A stretch of 13,280 bases of DNA from Deltaproteobacteria bacterium. GTDB taxonomy: Bacteria > Desulfobacterota > Desulfobacteria > Desulfobacterales > JAFDCJ01. Below, piece by piece: positions 5,311 through 12,583 of this stretch. How positions within the stretch are numbered: position 1 is the first letter of the stretch; every line of letters starts with the position of its first letter. The DNA is taken from positions 1-13,280 of the forward strand of contig JAFDDW010000016.1 in assembly GCA_019310665.1 (NCBI GenBank), read 5' to 3'. A program made the position numbers and the translations under genes. The notes under the pieces were generated by a model, which worked only from the letters and a program-made list of their open reading frames with translations, was not told the origin of the DNA and searched no databases.

Positions 5311-7538
5311 GTACTCGCAAAAGAATCGCGTTGGTGAAATTATCGCTGTTGTTAACGGCCGGGGCCTTTGCAATCGGTGTCTCCGGTTGTGCCACCCAAC
5401 CGGAACCTTATTCACCGGAACCGGCAATGCTCAAAGCGGACGGACTTTCTTTAGCCGGTAAATTCCGCTCGGTGGCGATCAAAGACCTGGACAACGATGG
5501 CAACCTCGATGTTGTCGGCGGAGCTTCATCTCCGGGTATGGTTACCATTAATTACGGTGATGGCAGTGGGGGCCTATCAGAACCCCAGTACCTCCCGGTT
5601 AAAGGAGATGTTCGATCGGTCGCGGTGGCGGACATCAATGAAGACGGCCTTGCCGACATCGTATTTTCAGTTCAAAAACAGTCTTCGGGAATTAAGATAT
5701 GGATGAATCAATCCAAGCGCCAATGGAAACTCAACAAGGGCCCCATTGAAATAAATAAATACGAAGGCTTAAAAATGGGCGATATCAACGGTGACGGTCA
5801 TATGGACATTATAGCTGCCAATACGACCTCATCAACCCAGGGAGGCATTCAGGTCTGGATGGGTGACGGGAAAGGAAATTGGCCCATCGAGACAGGACCC
5901 ACCATCAGCGGTATATATATGGATGTTCTCCCTGTGGATCTCAATCATGACGGCAACCTGGATCTCATCGGGGCCGGTTGGGGGACCTATGGTGCCCTGA
6001 GGGTATGGCTGGGCGACGGGACCGGCAACTGGTCATCGACAGCGCCACTGGAAAGAGGCAGCTTTTATGGATTGAACATCGGTGATTTAAATAAAGATGG
6101 AAATTTTGATATTTTTGCCGGATCTTACAGGAAAGGGGTTCGGATATTCATGGGAGACGGCCGGGGAGATTTTTCCAGCCTGATGACCCCTGAAAAATAT
6201 TTGAAGCGTAAAATCAAGGGGCAGTCCAGAACCGCAGCGGGTGTGGGGGAAGCACCGGCTCCCAAAAAAAACAGAAGTTACTGGACCGTTCTTGCTGTGG
6301 ACCTGGATGAAGACGGCCTGGTGGATATTGTCGCCGGCTCTTTGGACTCAGACGGCATCAAGGCCTGGCGAAACAGGGGCGAAGGACGCTGGTCACGGTT
6401 TGAGGACCTGTTTCCTTCCTCCGGGTCTTATTACGAGATGACTCTGGACGATCTGGACAATGATGGTCGAATGGATATATGTGCTGCCAGCTTTGGCGAG
6501 GGAATTAAAATATGGCCCGGAAAAGAAGGAAACTTTAGAATTGTCCAACAACGGCAGATCGAGGAATTAAATCCTTCGGAGCACCTTACTGCTGCGCAAA
6601 CGCCATCGGAAAATGATGTCTTCAAAACCATCAACGGTACTGCGGAATACAAAATTGATCCCGGTGATACCCTTGAGATCACGCTTTGGGAAGGCACCAC
6701 ATCGAAAAGAGAAGAGATTTTCGTCAGGCAGGACGGCAAGATATCATTTGGCTTTGTGGAAGACCTGACGGTCAAAGGGATGACATCATCTCAACTGGAT
6801 CGGTTGCTAACCACCGATTTTAAGGAATATGTCAAAAATCCTAGGATTGATGTGGTCGTAAAAAAATATAACAGCAAATACGTAAAATTGATGGGCGCCA
6901 TTGCCTATCGCGGACCCGGCACAGGCCCCGGTAAGTACCGTTTGAAAGGTAAAACTACCGCCTTGGAAATGATCATCCAATATGGCGGGATGACCAAAGA
7001 TGCAAATTTAGGTGAAATAAGGATCCGGCGGAAAAACGGACAAACCCTTTCGCTGAACCTTTTTAAGGCCATCAACCAGGGAGACCTCAGCCAGGACCTG
7101 GTTTTGAACAATGGTGATCTGGTTTTTGTCCCGACCCTGGCAGAAGGAGGTAATCGAGTATACGTCTTCGGTGAGGTTGAAAACCCGGGCGCATACACCT
7201 TCACAGGCTCCGATATGCGCCTGTTTGATGCGATTTCTAAAGCCGGCGGAGCGACCGTATTCGCGTCTGAGGATAGTACAAGAGTTGTTCGTGGAGATCC
7301 CTCAAGTCCCGAAATAATTACGGCGGATCTAAAAAGCCTGATCGAAGAAGGAAATCTTTCGCAGAATGTTGTTTTGGCCAGCGGCGACATGGTCTATGTG
7401 CCGCGCAGCGGATGGGGAAGTATAAATCTTTATAACCAGCGCATCCGACCGTTGTTCGAACTAATTATCTGGCCGGCACGCACTGTCATAGATTGGTATA
7501 ATGCGGCCGATATCATTAGCACCGGCTCCATGAATTAA
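5298..7538 (+). CDS. FG-GAP/VCBS propeller fused to Wza-type polysaccharide export lipoprotein
   Basis: The 746-residue protein starts with a lipoprotein signal: basic start, hydrophobic helix, lipobox VSGC with Cys31 and no Asp at +2, so outer-membrane sorting is expected. Residues 55-410 carry seven calcium-type loops DxDxDGxxD, at 63-71, 112-120, 162-170, 214-222, 263-271, 335-343 and 385-393, about 50 residues apart, as in FG-GAP/VCBS beta-propellers; a basic insert at about 297-326 widens the gap between repeats five and six. A Poly_export domain begins at YKIDPGDTLEITLWEG (451-466). Two SLBB domains follow (about 528-612 and 621-700, the second with VYVFGEVENPGAYTF). The hydrophobic end LFELIIWPARTVIDWYN (719-735) may be the transmembrane helix of the exit ring. 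E. coli Wza has about 380 residues, so the C-terminal half alone makes a nearly complete exporter and the propeller is an addition. It overlaps the ATPase gene by 13 bases. Confidence 0.9.
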   Translation: MEFLSTRKRIALVKLSLLLTAGAFAIGVSGCATQPEPYSPEPAMLKADGLSLAGKFRSVAIKDLDNDGNLDVVGGASSPGMVTINYGDGSGGLSEPQYLPVKGDVRSVAVADINEDGLADIVFSVQKQSSGIKIWMNQSKRQWKLNKGPIEINKYEGLKMGDINGDGHMDIIAANTTSSTQGGIQVWMGDGKGNWPIETGPTISGIYMDVLPVDLNHDGNLDLIGAGWGTYGALRVWLGDGTGNWSSTAPLERGSFYGLNIGDLNKDGNFDIFAGSYRKGVRIFMGDGRGDFSSLMTPEKYLKRKIKGQSRTAAGVGEAPAPKKNRSYWTVLAVDLDEDGLVDIVAGSLDSDGIKAWRNRGEGRWSRFEDLFPSSGSYYEMTLDDLDNDGRMDICAASFGEGIKIWPGKEGNFRIVQQRQIEELNPSEHLTAAQTPSENDVFKTINGTAEYKIDPGDTLEITLWEGTTSKREEIFVRQDGKISFGFVEDLTVKGMTSSQLDRLLTTDFKEYVKNPRIDVVVKKYNSKYVKLMGAIAYRGPGTGPGKYRLKGKTTALEMIIQYGGMTKDANLGEIRIRRKNGQTLSLNLFKAINQGDLSQDLVLNNGDLVFVPTLAEGGNRVYVFGEVENPGAYTFTGSDMRLFDAISKAGGATVFASEDSTRVVRGDPSSPEIITADLKSLIEEGNLSQNVVLASGDMVYVPRSGWGSINLYNQRIRPLFELIIWPARTVIDWYNAADIISTGSMN

Positions 7539-7643
7539 AGAGGTATTCTATCGATTTTATTAAAAGAAAAAGCAAGCTATGCTATTATATTCATTAACTG
7601 ATTTCTGGTTTTTCATGCTGAAAATACCGGGCGTTTATAATAA

Positions 7644-7708
7644 AGACAGAGCGAAGCGACGCCACAATTTTAGGCATTTTAGGCACTTTAGCTCACTTTA
7701 GGCATTTT
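7644..7708 (+). repeat. Intergenic mosaic repeat, ATTTTAGGC array (copy B)
   Basis: Units ATTTTAGGC lie at 7667-7675 and 7676-7684, followed by variants ACTTTAG (7685-7691) and ACTTTAGGC (7695-7703). In front is AGACAGAGCGAAGCGACGCC (7644-7663). Its GACAGAGCGAAGCGACGCC matches the reverse complement of bases in the element at 11673-11691 at 15 of 19 positions. The repeat lies between two genes that should be co-transcribed, which suggests later insertion into the module. Confidence 0.7.
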
Positions 7709-7753
7709 CCGGTTTATCCGGGTTAGGTCTTATAAGATCGCATTTGCAAGTTT

Positions 7754-7795
7754 GAGGATACGGTTTCAGTTGGTACGCAACAATCCGTATTTCTC
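7754..7795 (+). promoter_or_regulatory. Leader hairpin before the copolymerase kinase gene
   Basis: ATACGG (7758-7763) pairs with CCGTAT (7785-7790). The stem extends with GAGG (7754-7757) and TCTC (7792-7795), with one bulged base. Inside, GTTG (7769-7772) pairs with CAAC (7778-7781). The hairpin ends six bases before the strong ribosome site GAGGAAG (7801-7807), so folding could influence translation. No known riboswitch core was recognised, and no T run follows. Confidence 0.4.
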
Positions 7796-7814
7796 ATCAT
7801 GAGGAAGTTTAGCA

Positions 7815-10148
7815 ATGGCTCAATATGATGTCGATTTAAGAGATTATTGGCGAATTATTAAAAAGAGAAAAGCCTCGATTATCTTTATGGTATTCCTGGT
7901 GGGGATTTGCAGTTACGGATTCGCCAAATTCCAGGAACCAACCCCGCTTTTTGAAGCCACCTCCGCCATTAAAGTTGATCGGTTCTCAAATCTGGCATCC
8001 ATACTAACCGGCGGGTATTGGCGACAGTCGGAGAATATGGTGACCCATGCTTATATTATCACAAGCTTTCCGGTTTTATGTGAGACGGCCAAAGCTCTGG
8101 GCTGGTTACCAAAAAACATTTCGGAGGAAGCAGTTCAAGATTCCCAAAAATACCTGGCGATCATCCGGCACCTGAAATCCATGGTGGAACCGGAGCATCA
8201 GGAGGGAACCAATATCATTGATATCCGGGTGGAGTCTGCTGATCGCCGAGAAGCTGCCCGGGTGGCAAATGGGTTTGCCCAGTCTTACCGTGAATACAAC
8301 ATCCGGGAAAAGAACAAAAAAACATTCGAGACCAAGACCTTTATTGAAACGCAGCTGCGATTGACCTCCAACCGGCTTAAACAGGCCGAGCAGGAGCTTC
8401 AGGCCTATAAAGAAAGCTATGAACTGATTTCCCTGGATGCCCAAATTCAGAATACCTTAAACCGGCTGTACACGGTTGAAACCGAATACGAAAAAGTCAA
8501 AATCGACAAAGCCGAAGCCCAATCCCAGCTTGGGATGATTGATGTGGCTAATTTAAGCAAATCCGGTGAATTAAAAGGAATTTTTTTTTCAGCAGCACCG
8601 GATTCTCCGGTGTATGGATTAAAAACCAAATTCAGCGAATTGCTGTTGAAGCGGCGGACCCTGTTGATCAATTTTACCCCAAAACATCCCAAAGTTATAG
8701 AAATTGACGACCAGATACAGGCCGTGCTGCATGAAACCAAAAAGGAACTCCAATCCTTACTCAACGCCTATAGGCTCCGCGAAGCTGACCTGTTGCAGAG
8801 AATGGGGCAGCTTCGCCGGGAAAACCTGAGTTTACCCGAAAAAGGGCTGCAGCTGGTGCGGCTGCAGCGGGATGTTGAGCTGCAGGAATCCCTGTACTCC
8901 CAGTTAAAGGAGAAGTACCAGGAAACCCTCATCCAGGAGTCGGGCAAGGTGGAAGAAATCACGGTTGTCAAACCGGCGGTGACACCTGCCCAGCCGTTTA
9001 ATATCCCATCGAAAATAATGATTGTTGTCACCGGCATCGTGATGGGGCTTATTGTCGGTATTGTTTTTGCTTTTCTGGGAGAGGTGTTTGACACTTCCAT
9101 GGGGACCATCGAAGATGTGGAAGAATTGCTGAATGTGCCGGTTCTGGGCGTTATCCCCGAGCTGGGCAGTGATGCCAAAGGGAAAAAGCGTGCCGACGGA
9201 ACACCGGAAGATGACAGATCCCGGGATCTGGTCACCCATTACAAACCCAAGTCCATGGGAGCTGAGGCCTTCCGGGCCTTGCGCACCAATCTTCAATTTT
9301 TGCGCCTGGAGATGAAGGGCAAGCTTTTTTTGATCACCAGCTCTTTTGTACAGGAAGGTAAAACTTTAAACGTGGTTAACCTGGCTTTGAGCATGGCCCA
9401 GGCCGGCAACAAGGTGCTTTTGGTGGATGCGGATTTGCGCAAACCCCTGGTTCACAGAATTTTCGGCTTGTCCAGAGAACCCGGCCTTACCGACTATGTA
9501 CTGGGCAATTATCACTGGAAGGAAGTGACCAATTCAATATCCGATGTCATGCTGGGCGATTTCGGGATCGATGATATTCTGAAGACGCCGGGCATGGACA
9601 ATATGAATTTTGTAACCGCCGGCACCCAGCCTCCCAATCCAACGGAAATACTCAGCTCATCCCGTTTCAAGGATTTTTTGACCGAAGCCGGCAAAGTGTA
9701 CGATTTCATATTTATAGACGCACCTCCTATTTTGCCGGTTGCCGATGCCACTGAAATTGCTCCCCTGATGGATGGTGTTTTTTTGGTTTACACCGTGGGC
9801 AAGATCGGTCGGGGGGTTTTGAAGCGAGCCAAGTCCACCCTGGACAACGTGGATGCCAAAGTTTTGGGTATTATTTTGAACAATGTCAAGCCGGAAGCAG
9901 GTCCCGAATATTTTCGATATCACTCCCATTATTATTACGGGCCGGAAACCAAAACGGATAAAAAAAAGAAAAAGCTTATTAACTGGTTCCAGCGCCCCAA
10001 AGGAGTAGGCGGTAAAGCAAAATTGCTGAAATGGATCATTTTTCTGGCTGCCCTGGCTTTGCTGGCCCTTGGTATTTACTGGCAGGATTTACATCTTTCT
10101 ATCCCCGATTGGTTTTCTGCGCTTAAAGGCTTTTCCGTATCAACATAA
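7815..10148 (+). CDS. Wzz/GumC-type polysaccharide copolymerase fused to BY-kinase (Wzc-like tyrosine autokinase)
   Basis: The 777-residue inner-membrane protein should set chain length and, by cycles of tyrosine phosphorylation, drive export with the Wza-type partner encoded before it. Order: Wzz start YDVDLRDYWRIIKKRK, first helix (about 21-38), periplasmic coiled coil (about 165-375), PxxP-like PAVTPAQP before the second helix (about 400-421), oligomerisation motif EAFRALR (484-490), Walker A SSFVQEGKT (509-517, without the usual proline), Walker A' LLVDADLRKP (535-544), Walker B FIFIDAPP (631-638), and the C-terminal tyrosine cluster Y699, Y702, Y706, Y707, Y708. Unusually, five lysines (716-720), a third hydrophobic helix (about 741-756) and a short tail follow the cluster. 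The start is well set by GAGGAAG at 7801-7807. A repeat element lies in the 276-base gap before it. Confidence 0.92.
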   Translation: MAQYDVDLRDYWRIIKKRKASIIFMVFLVGICSYGFAKFQEPTPLFEATSAIKVDRFSNLASILTGGYWRQSENMVTHAYIITSFPVLCETAKALGWLPKNISEEAVQDSQKYLAIIRHLKSMVEPEHQEGTNIIDIRVESADRREAARVANGFAQSYREYNIREKNKKTFETKTFIETQLRLTSNRLKQAEQELQAYKESYELISLDAQIQNTLNRLYTVETEYEKVKIDKAEAQSQLGMIDVANLSKSGELKGIFFSAAPDSPVYGLKTKFSELLLKRRTLLINFTPKHPKVIEIDDQIQAVLHETKKELQSLLNAYRLREADLLQRMGQLRRENLSLPEKGLQLVRLQRDVELQESLYSQLKEKYQETLIQESGKVEEITVVKPAVTPAQPFNIPSKIMIVVTGIVMGLIVGIVFAFLGEVFDTSMGTIEDVEELLNVPVLGVIPELGSDAKGKKRADGTPEDDRSRDLVTHYKPKSMGAEAFRALRTNLQFLRLEMKGKLFLITSSFVQEGKTLNVVNLALSMAQAGNKVLLVDADLRKPLVHRIFGLSREPGLTDYVLGNYHWKEVTNSISDVMLGDFGIDDILKTPGMDNMNFVTAGTQPPNPTEILSSSRFKDFLTEAGKVYDFIFIDAPPILPVADATEIAPLMDGVFLVYTVGKIGRGVLKRAKSTLDNVDAKVLGIILNNVKPEAGPEYFRYHSHYYYGPETKTDKKKKKLINWFQRPKGVGGKAKLLKWIIFLAALALLALGIYWQDLHLSIPDWFSALKGFSVST
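9962..9968 (+). other. Possible -1 frameshift site (slippery A-AAA-AAG)
   Basis: In the kinase reading frame, codons 716-718 read AAA AAA AAG, giving A_AAA_AAG in the phase needed for -1 slippage, as in dnaX of E. coli. A -1 shift would add four codons (E, K, A, Y) and stop at 9980-9982, yielding a 722-residue protein without the third membrane helix. A small CTGG/CCAG pair (9983-9992) with a two-base loop lies after it, a weak stimulator at best. Lysine runs often give such heptamers by chance. Confidence 0.25.
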
Positions 10149-10166
10149 AGAAAAACCTATCTAACC

Positions 10167-10174
10167 AGAGGTGA
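10167..10174 (+). promoter_or_regulatory. Ribosome binding site that fixes the TTG start of the polymerase gene
   Basis: AGAGGTGA is a strong Shine-Dalgarno match placed before TTG 10178 with six bases after its AGAGG core. It supports that rare start over any later ATG, because the hydrophobic first helix begins within a few residues of the TTG. Confidence 0.65.
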
Positions 10175-10177
10175 AGG

Positions 10178-11569
10178 TTGCGGGCGTTAGTCGCTACAAT
10201 ATTTTTTTTACTGGTTGCCCTGCTCACAGGCTACTTTATTACCCAGTACACACCGACAACCATGCTTATGGGTGTGTTGGCCCTGACTATATTTACGATA
10301 TCTTTTATCAACATTGAATGGGGTCTTTACATTCTGATCTTTTCCATGTTGCTGTCTCCTGAGATAATGGCAGGCGAGACAGCTGGGGCCTCACTGGGGA
10401 GAGGGGTTACCCTGCGGCTGGAGGATTTCCTGCTGGTTGTCATTGGACTGAGCTGGTTAGCCAGAAATGCCGTAAAAAAAGAATTGGGTCTGTTTTTAAA
10501 AACCCCCCTAAATAAAGCCATCCTGTTTTATGCTCTGGCCTGTATCTTATCCACCGGCCTTGGCGTAATGACCGGCCGGGTAGAGCTCAAAACCGGTTCT
10601 TTGTATGTTTTAAAATATCTTGAATACTTCATCGTATTCTTTATGATGGTCAATCATGTTAGAAACACAGAACAGATTAAGCGGTTTGTGTTCTGTCTGT
10701 TTTTAACCTGCTTTATCGCCTCGATAATAGGCATTTTTCAGATCCCCGGAGGGGGGCGTGTGAGCGCACCTTTTGAAGGGGAAATCGGAGAGCCTAACAC
10801 CTTCGGCGGGTATCTGCTTTTTATCGGGGTTGTAGCGGCAGGGTTGCTGGCCAAAACAGAAGATTCAAAAACAAAACAGATTCTGGCCGTATTAATCCTT
10901 TGCATCATCCCGCCGTTTTTATTCACCCAGTCCCGATCTTCTTATCTGGCAATTATCCCGGCTTTAATGGTGTTGGGCTTTATGGCGGACCGAAGAATCA
11001 TAATTTTAGGGGTACTTGTGCTGGCTATTTTGATAAGTCCCCTATTATTGCCTGAGGCGGTCAGGAATAGAGTCATGTATACCTTCAACCAGCCCGAGGA
11101 AAAAGGACAAATTCAAATCGGTAATATCCGTCTGGACACCTCTACTTCCGCCAGACTGGTAAGCTTTAAAGAAGCCCTGCAGGATTGGCCCAAGCATCCG
11201 TTGTTGGGATATGGCGTTACCGGATATCAGTTTGTTGATGCGCAGTTTCCTCGTGTGCTGACTGAGACTGGGTTGTTGGGTTTAATCGCTTTTATATATC
11301 TATTATTTTCTATATTTAAGATCACATTACATAATTTAAAAGAACTAAAAACGCCTTACTTTCAAGGTCTATCGATTGGATTTCTTGCTGGTTTCGTAGG
11401 GCTGATCGTGCACGCCATCGGGGCCAACACCTTCATCATCGTCCGAATTATGGAGCCATTCTGGTTTTTCGCGGGCATCATGGTTGTAATGCCGGAAATG
11501 GAGCGTCAGCAGGAGGAACAACCTCAGACAATGGCACTGACCGGAAAAGCCCTGGCATCCGGATCTTAA
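10178..11569 (+). CDS. Wzy/O-antigen-ligase-like polysaccharide polymerase
   Basis: The 463-residue integral membrane protein has roughly a dozen hydrophobic segments and one large periplasmic-type loop (about 292-355). Signs of the O-antigen ligase/Wzy_C family (PF04932 type, by eye): GEPNTFGGYL (204-213), TQSRSSYLA (250-258), then SARLVSFKEALQDWPKHPLL (325-344) running into GYGVTGYQF, and TETGLLGL (362-369), with H340 and the arginines R253 and R327 at the places where the family keeps charged catalytic residues. Such enzymes join undecaprenyl-linked repeat units into polymer, or ligate glycan to an acceptor. In this context, straight after a Wzc-like gene (29-base gap), polymerase is the better guess. 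The tail after 443 is polar and rich in Glu/Gln. It is the last plus-strand gene of the module. Confidence 0.82.
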   Translation: MRALVATIFFLLVALLTGYFITQYTPTTMLMGVLALTIFTISFINIEWGLYILIFSMLLSPEIMAGETAGASLGRGVTLRLEDFLLVVIGLSWLARNAVKKELGLFLKTPLNKAILFYALACILSTGLGVMTGRVELKTGSLYVLKYLEYFIVFFMMVNHVRNTEQIKRFVFCLFLTCFIASIIGIFQIPGGGRVSAPFEGEIGEPNTFGGYLLFIGVVAAGLLAKTEDSKTKQILAVLILCIIPPFLFTQSRSSYLAIIPALMVLGFMADRRIIILGVLVLAILISPLLLPEAVRNRVMYTFNQPEEKGQIQIGNIRLDTSTSARLVSFKEALQDWPKHPLLGYGVTGYQFVDAQFPRVLTETGLLGLIAFIYLLFSIFKITLHNLKELKTPYFQGLSIGFLAGFVGLIVHAIGANTFIIVRIMEPFWFFAGIMVVMPEMERQQEEQPQTMALTGKALASGS

Positions 11570-11632
11570 CCCATCTGCATCCTACAACTGATTTCCTACC
11601 TGAATCTTGCATGAAAATACATTAAAAGCGAA

Positions 11633-11760
11633 CCGCAGAACCGCAGAATATCGAATATCGAATGTCGAAGGGTGGTTTCGCTTCACTCAGTCTTTTTTAA
11701 AATGGACAGAATTCATTTATTCGACGTTCGATGTTGGACGTTCGATGTTCGATGTTCATT
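11633..11760. repeat. Composite intergenic element with inverted heptamer arrays
   Basis: It begins with CCGCAGAA twice (11633-11648). Three heptamers of the TATCGAA type (11649-11669) and five of the TTCGAYG type (11720-11754, the third being TTGGACG) are inverted with respect to each other. Between them lie 50 bases including GACAGAATTCATTTAT (11705-11720), which matches 365-380 at 14 of 16 positions, and a GGTTTCGCTTCACTCAGTC stretch (11673-11691) related to copy B. It fills much of the 346-base gap between convergent genes; the rest (11570-11632 and 11801-11915) shows no gene. Confidence 0.65.
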
Positions 11761-11778
11761 AGTTTCTTCTTCGATTTG

Positions 11779-11800
11779 ACTGGCCGCTTTTCAGGCCAGT
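11779..11800. repeat. Hairpin ACTGGCC / GGCCAGT
   Basis: Exact seven-base arms at 11779-11785 and 11794-11800 surround an eight-base loop; a competing pair GCCGCT (11783-11788) and AGCGGC (11801-11806) also exists. It lies just after the heptamer element and may be part of it. It could end transcription between the convergent polymerase and NUDIX genes, but no T run follows on either strand. Confidence 0.35.
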
Positions 11801-11915
11801 AGCGGCGCTGACACCTTGTAGCCCATGCTCGGAGAAGGTTTCACCACGCCCGATAATGTCCAAAAAAAAGGGCTATTTTCATAGTATTTTACGAGGTCTG
11901 GACTATCTATATTTC

Positions 11916-12458
11916 TCAAGCTAATTTGTTGCCTTTTAGCCAAGCAGATGCCAGAAACAGGCCCGCAATGGACTTGGCATCCTTAATTTCTCCGTTAGCG
12001 ATCATTTCCAGCGCCTTAAGAAACCCTACTTCCTGCACCTGAATGACTTCATCCTCATCAAGATGTTGTTCGGCCGGCTGCAATTCGGTTGCCAGAAAGA
12101 CATGAATGCGTTCGTTCGAATATCCGGGCAGCGGTGTGATTTCGCCCAGCCTGTGCCACCGGTCGGCCGAATAGCCGGTCTCCTCAATTAATTCCCTTTT
12201 GGCGCAGCTGATGACTTCTTCTTGAGGATCGAGAGTTCCGGCCGGAATTTCCCAGATATATCGTTTCAGGGCGTGGCGGTACTGCTTGAGCAAAACGACC
12301 CGGGTATCATCTATGAATGGAATGATGGCTGTTGCCCCGGGATGTTCGATAAATTCCACATCGGTGGTCGTGCCGTTTTCCAGAGTGACATTTTCCCTGA
12401 CCAGGGTGAATACTTTGCCCCGGTGGACAATTTTTCGATTATTTACTTTTGAAGCCAT
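11916..12458 (-). CDS. NUDIX hydrolase, ADP-ribose pyrophosphatase-like
   Basis: The 180-residue cytosolic protein has a complete Nudix box: G74, E80, then R88-E89-L90, E92-E93 and G95-Y96, in the exact G-x5-E-x7-R-E-U-x-E-E-x-G-U spacing. Before it are GATAIIPF, VVLLKQYRHALKRYIWEIPAG and, after it, PGYSNERIHVFLA, which are typical of the ADP-ribose/ADP-sugar pyrophosphatases (NudF type) that split ADP-ribose into AMP and ribose 5-phosphate with magnesium. The substrate is inferred from this resemblance. ATG 12458 is backed by an AGGA on the minus strand (12465-12468) six bases away. It faces the polysaccharide module tail to tail and is probably housekeeping, not part of the module. A repeat array lies in its upstream region. 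Confidence 0.92.
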   Translation of the reverse strand: MASKVNNRKIVHRGKVFTLVRENVTLENGTTTDVEFIEHPGATAIIPFIDDTRVVLLKQYRHALKRYIWEIPAGTLDPQEEVISCAKRELIEETGYSADRWHRLGEITPLPGYSNERIHVFLATELQPAEQHLDEDEVIQVQEVGFLKALEMIANGEIKDAKSIAGLFLASAWLKGNKLA

Positions 12459-12502
12459 TGTTTTTCCTAACTTTTAGATCATTTATAATGCCTAATTAGA
12501 AT

Positions 12503-12582
12503 AGACGGAACACCTTAATTTTAGGCATTTTAGGCACTTCTTTGTTTAGGCATTTTTGGCATTTCTTTGTTTAGGCATTTTT
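12503..12582 (+). repeat. Intergenic mosaic repeat, ATTTTAGGC array (copy C)
   Basis: ATTTTAGGC units lie at 12518-12526 and 12527-12535. A 20-base word with TTCTTTG then TTTAGGC then five T repeats exactly at 12538-12557 and 12563-12582. The lead AGACGGAACACCTTA (12503-12517) mirrors that of copy A. The array ends one base before the stop codon of the alpha-2-macroglobulin gene and lies upstream of the NUDIX gene, which reads the same way. Confidence 0.75.
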
Positions 12583-12583
12583 T

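Noticed and set aside
6905..7390. 161-codon minus-strand frame across the SLBB region
   Set aside because: It is antisense to well-matched Poly_export/SLBB sequence, is Ser/Pro/Arg rich, and shows no domain.
7754..7795. Cyclic di-GMP (GEMM) riboswitch before the kinase gene
   Set aside because: The hairpin lacks the conserved core and the tetraloop-receptor pair of that class; only one irregular stem is present.
8581..8589. Run of nine T inside the kinase gene as a phase-variable tract or frameshift error
   Set aside because: The frame continues cleanly through Ile-Phe-Phe-Ser with normal domains on both sides; nothing indicates variation.
11649..11754. CRISPR or iteron origin
   Set aside because: Heptamers are directly adjacent, in two opposite arms, with no replication gene, DnaA boxes or spacers nearby.
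11763..11861. Small minus-strand gene ending in GVSAATGLKSGQ
   Set aside because: No ribosome site or good start was seen, and it lies in repeat-type DNA with a strong hairpin, so coding is unlikely.
11862..11880. Intrinsic terminator for the NUDIX gene at the A8/T8 run
   Set aside because: On the minus strand the T run is present, but only a weak ATAGT/ACTAT pair with a long loop lies before it, and that pair is well separated from the T run.
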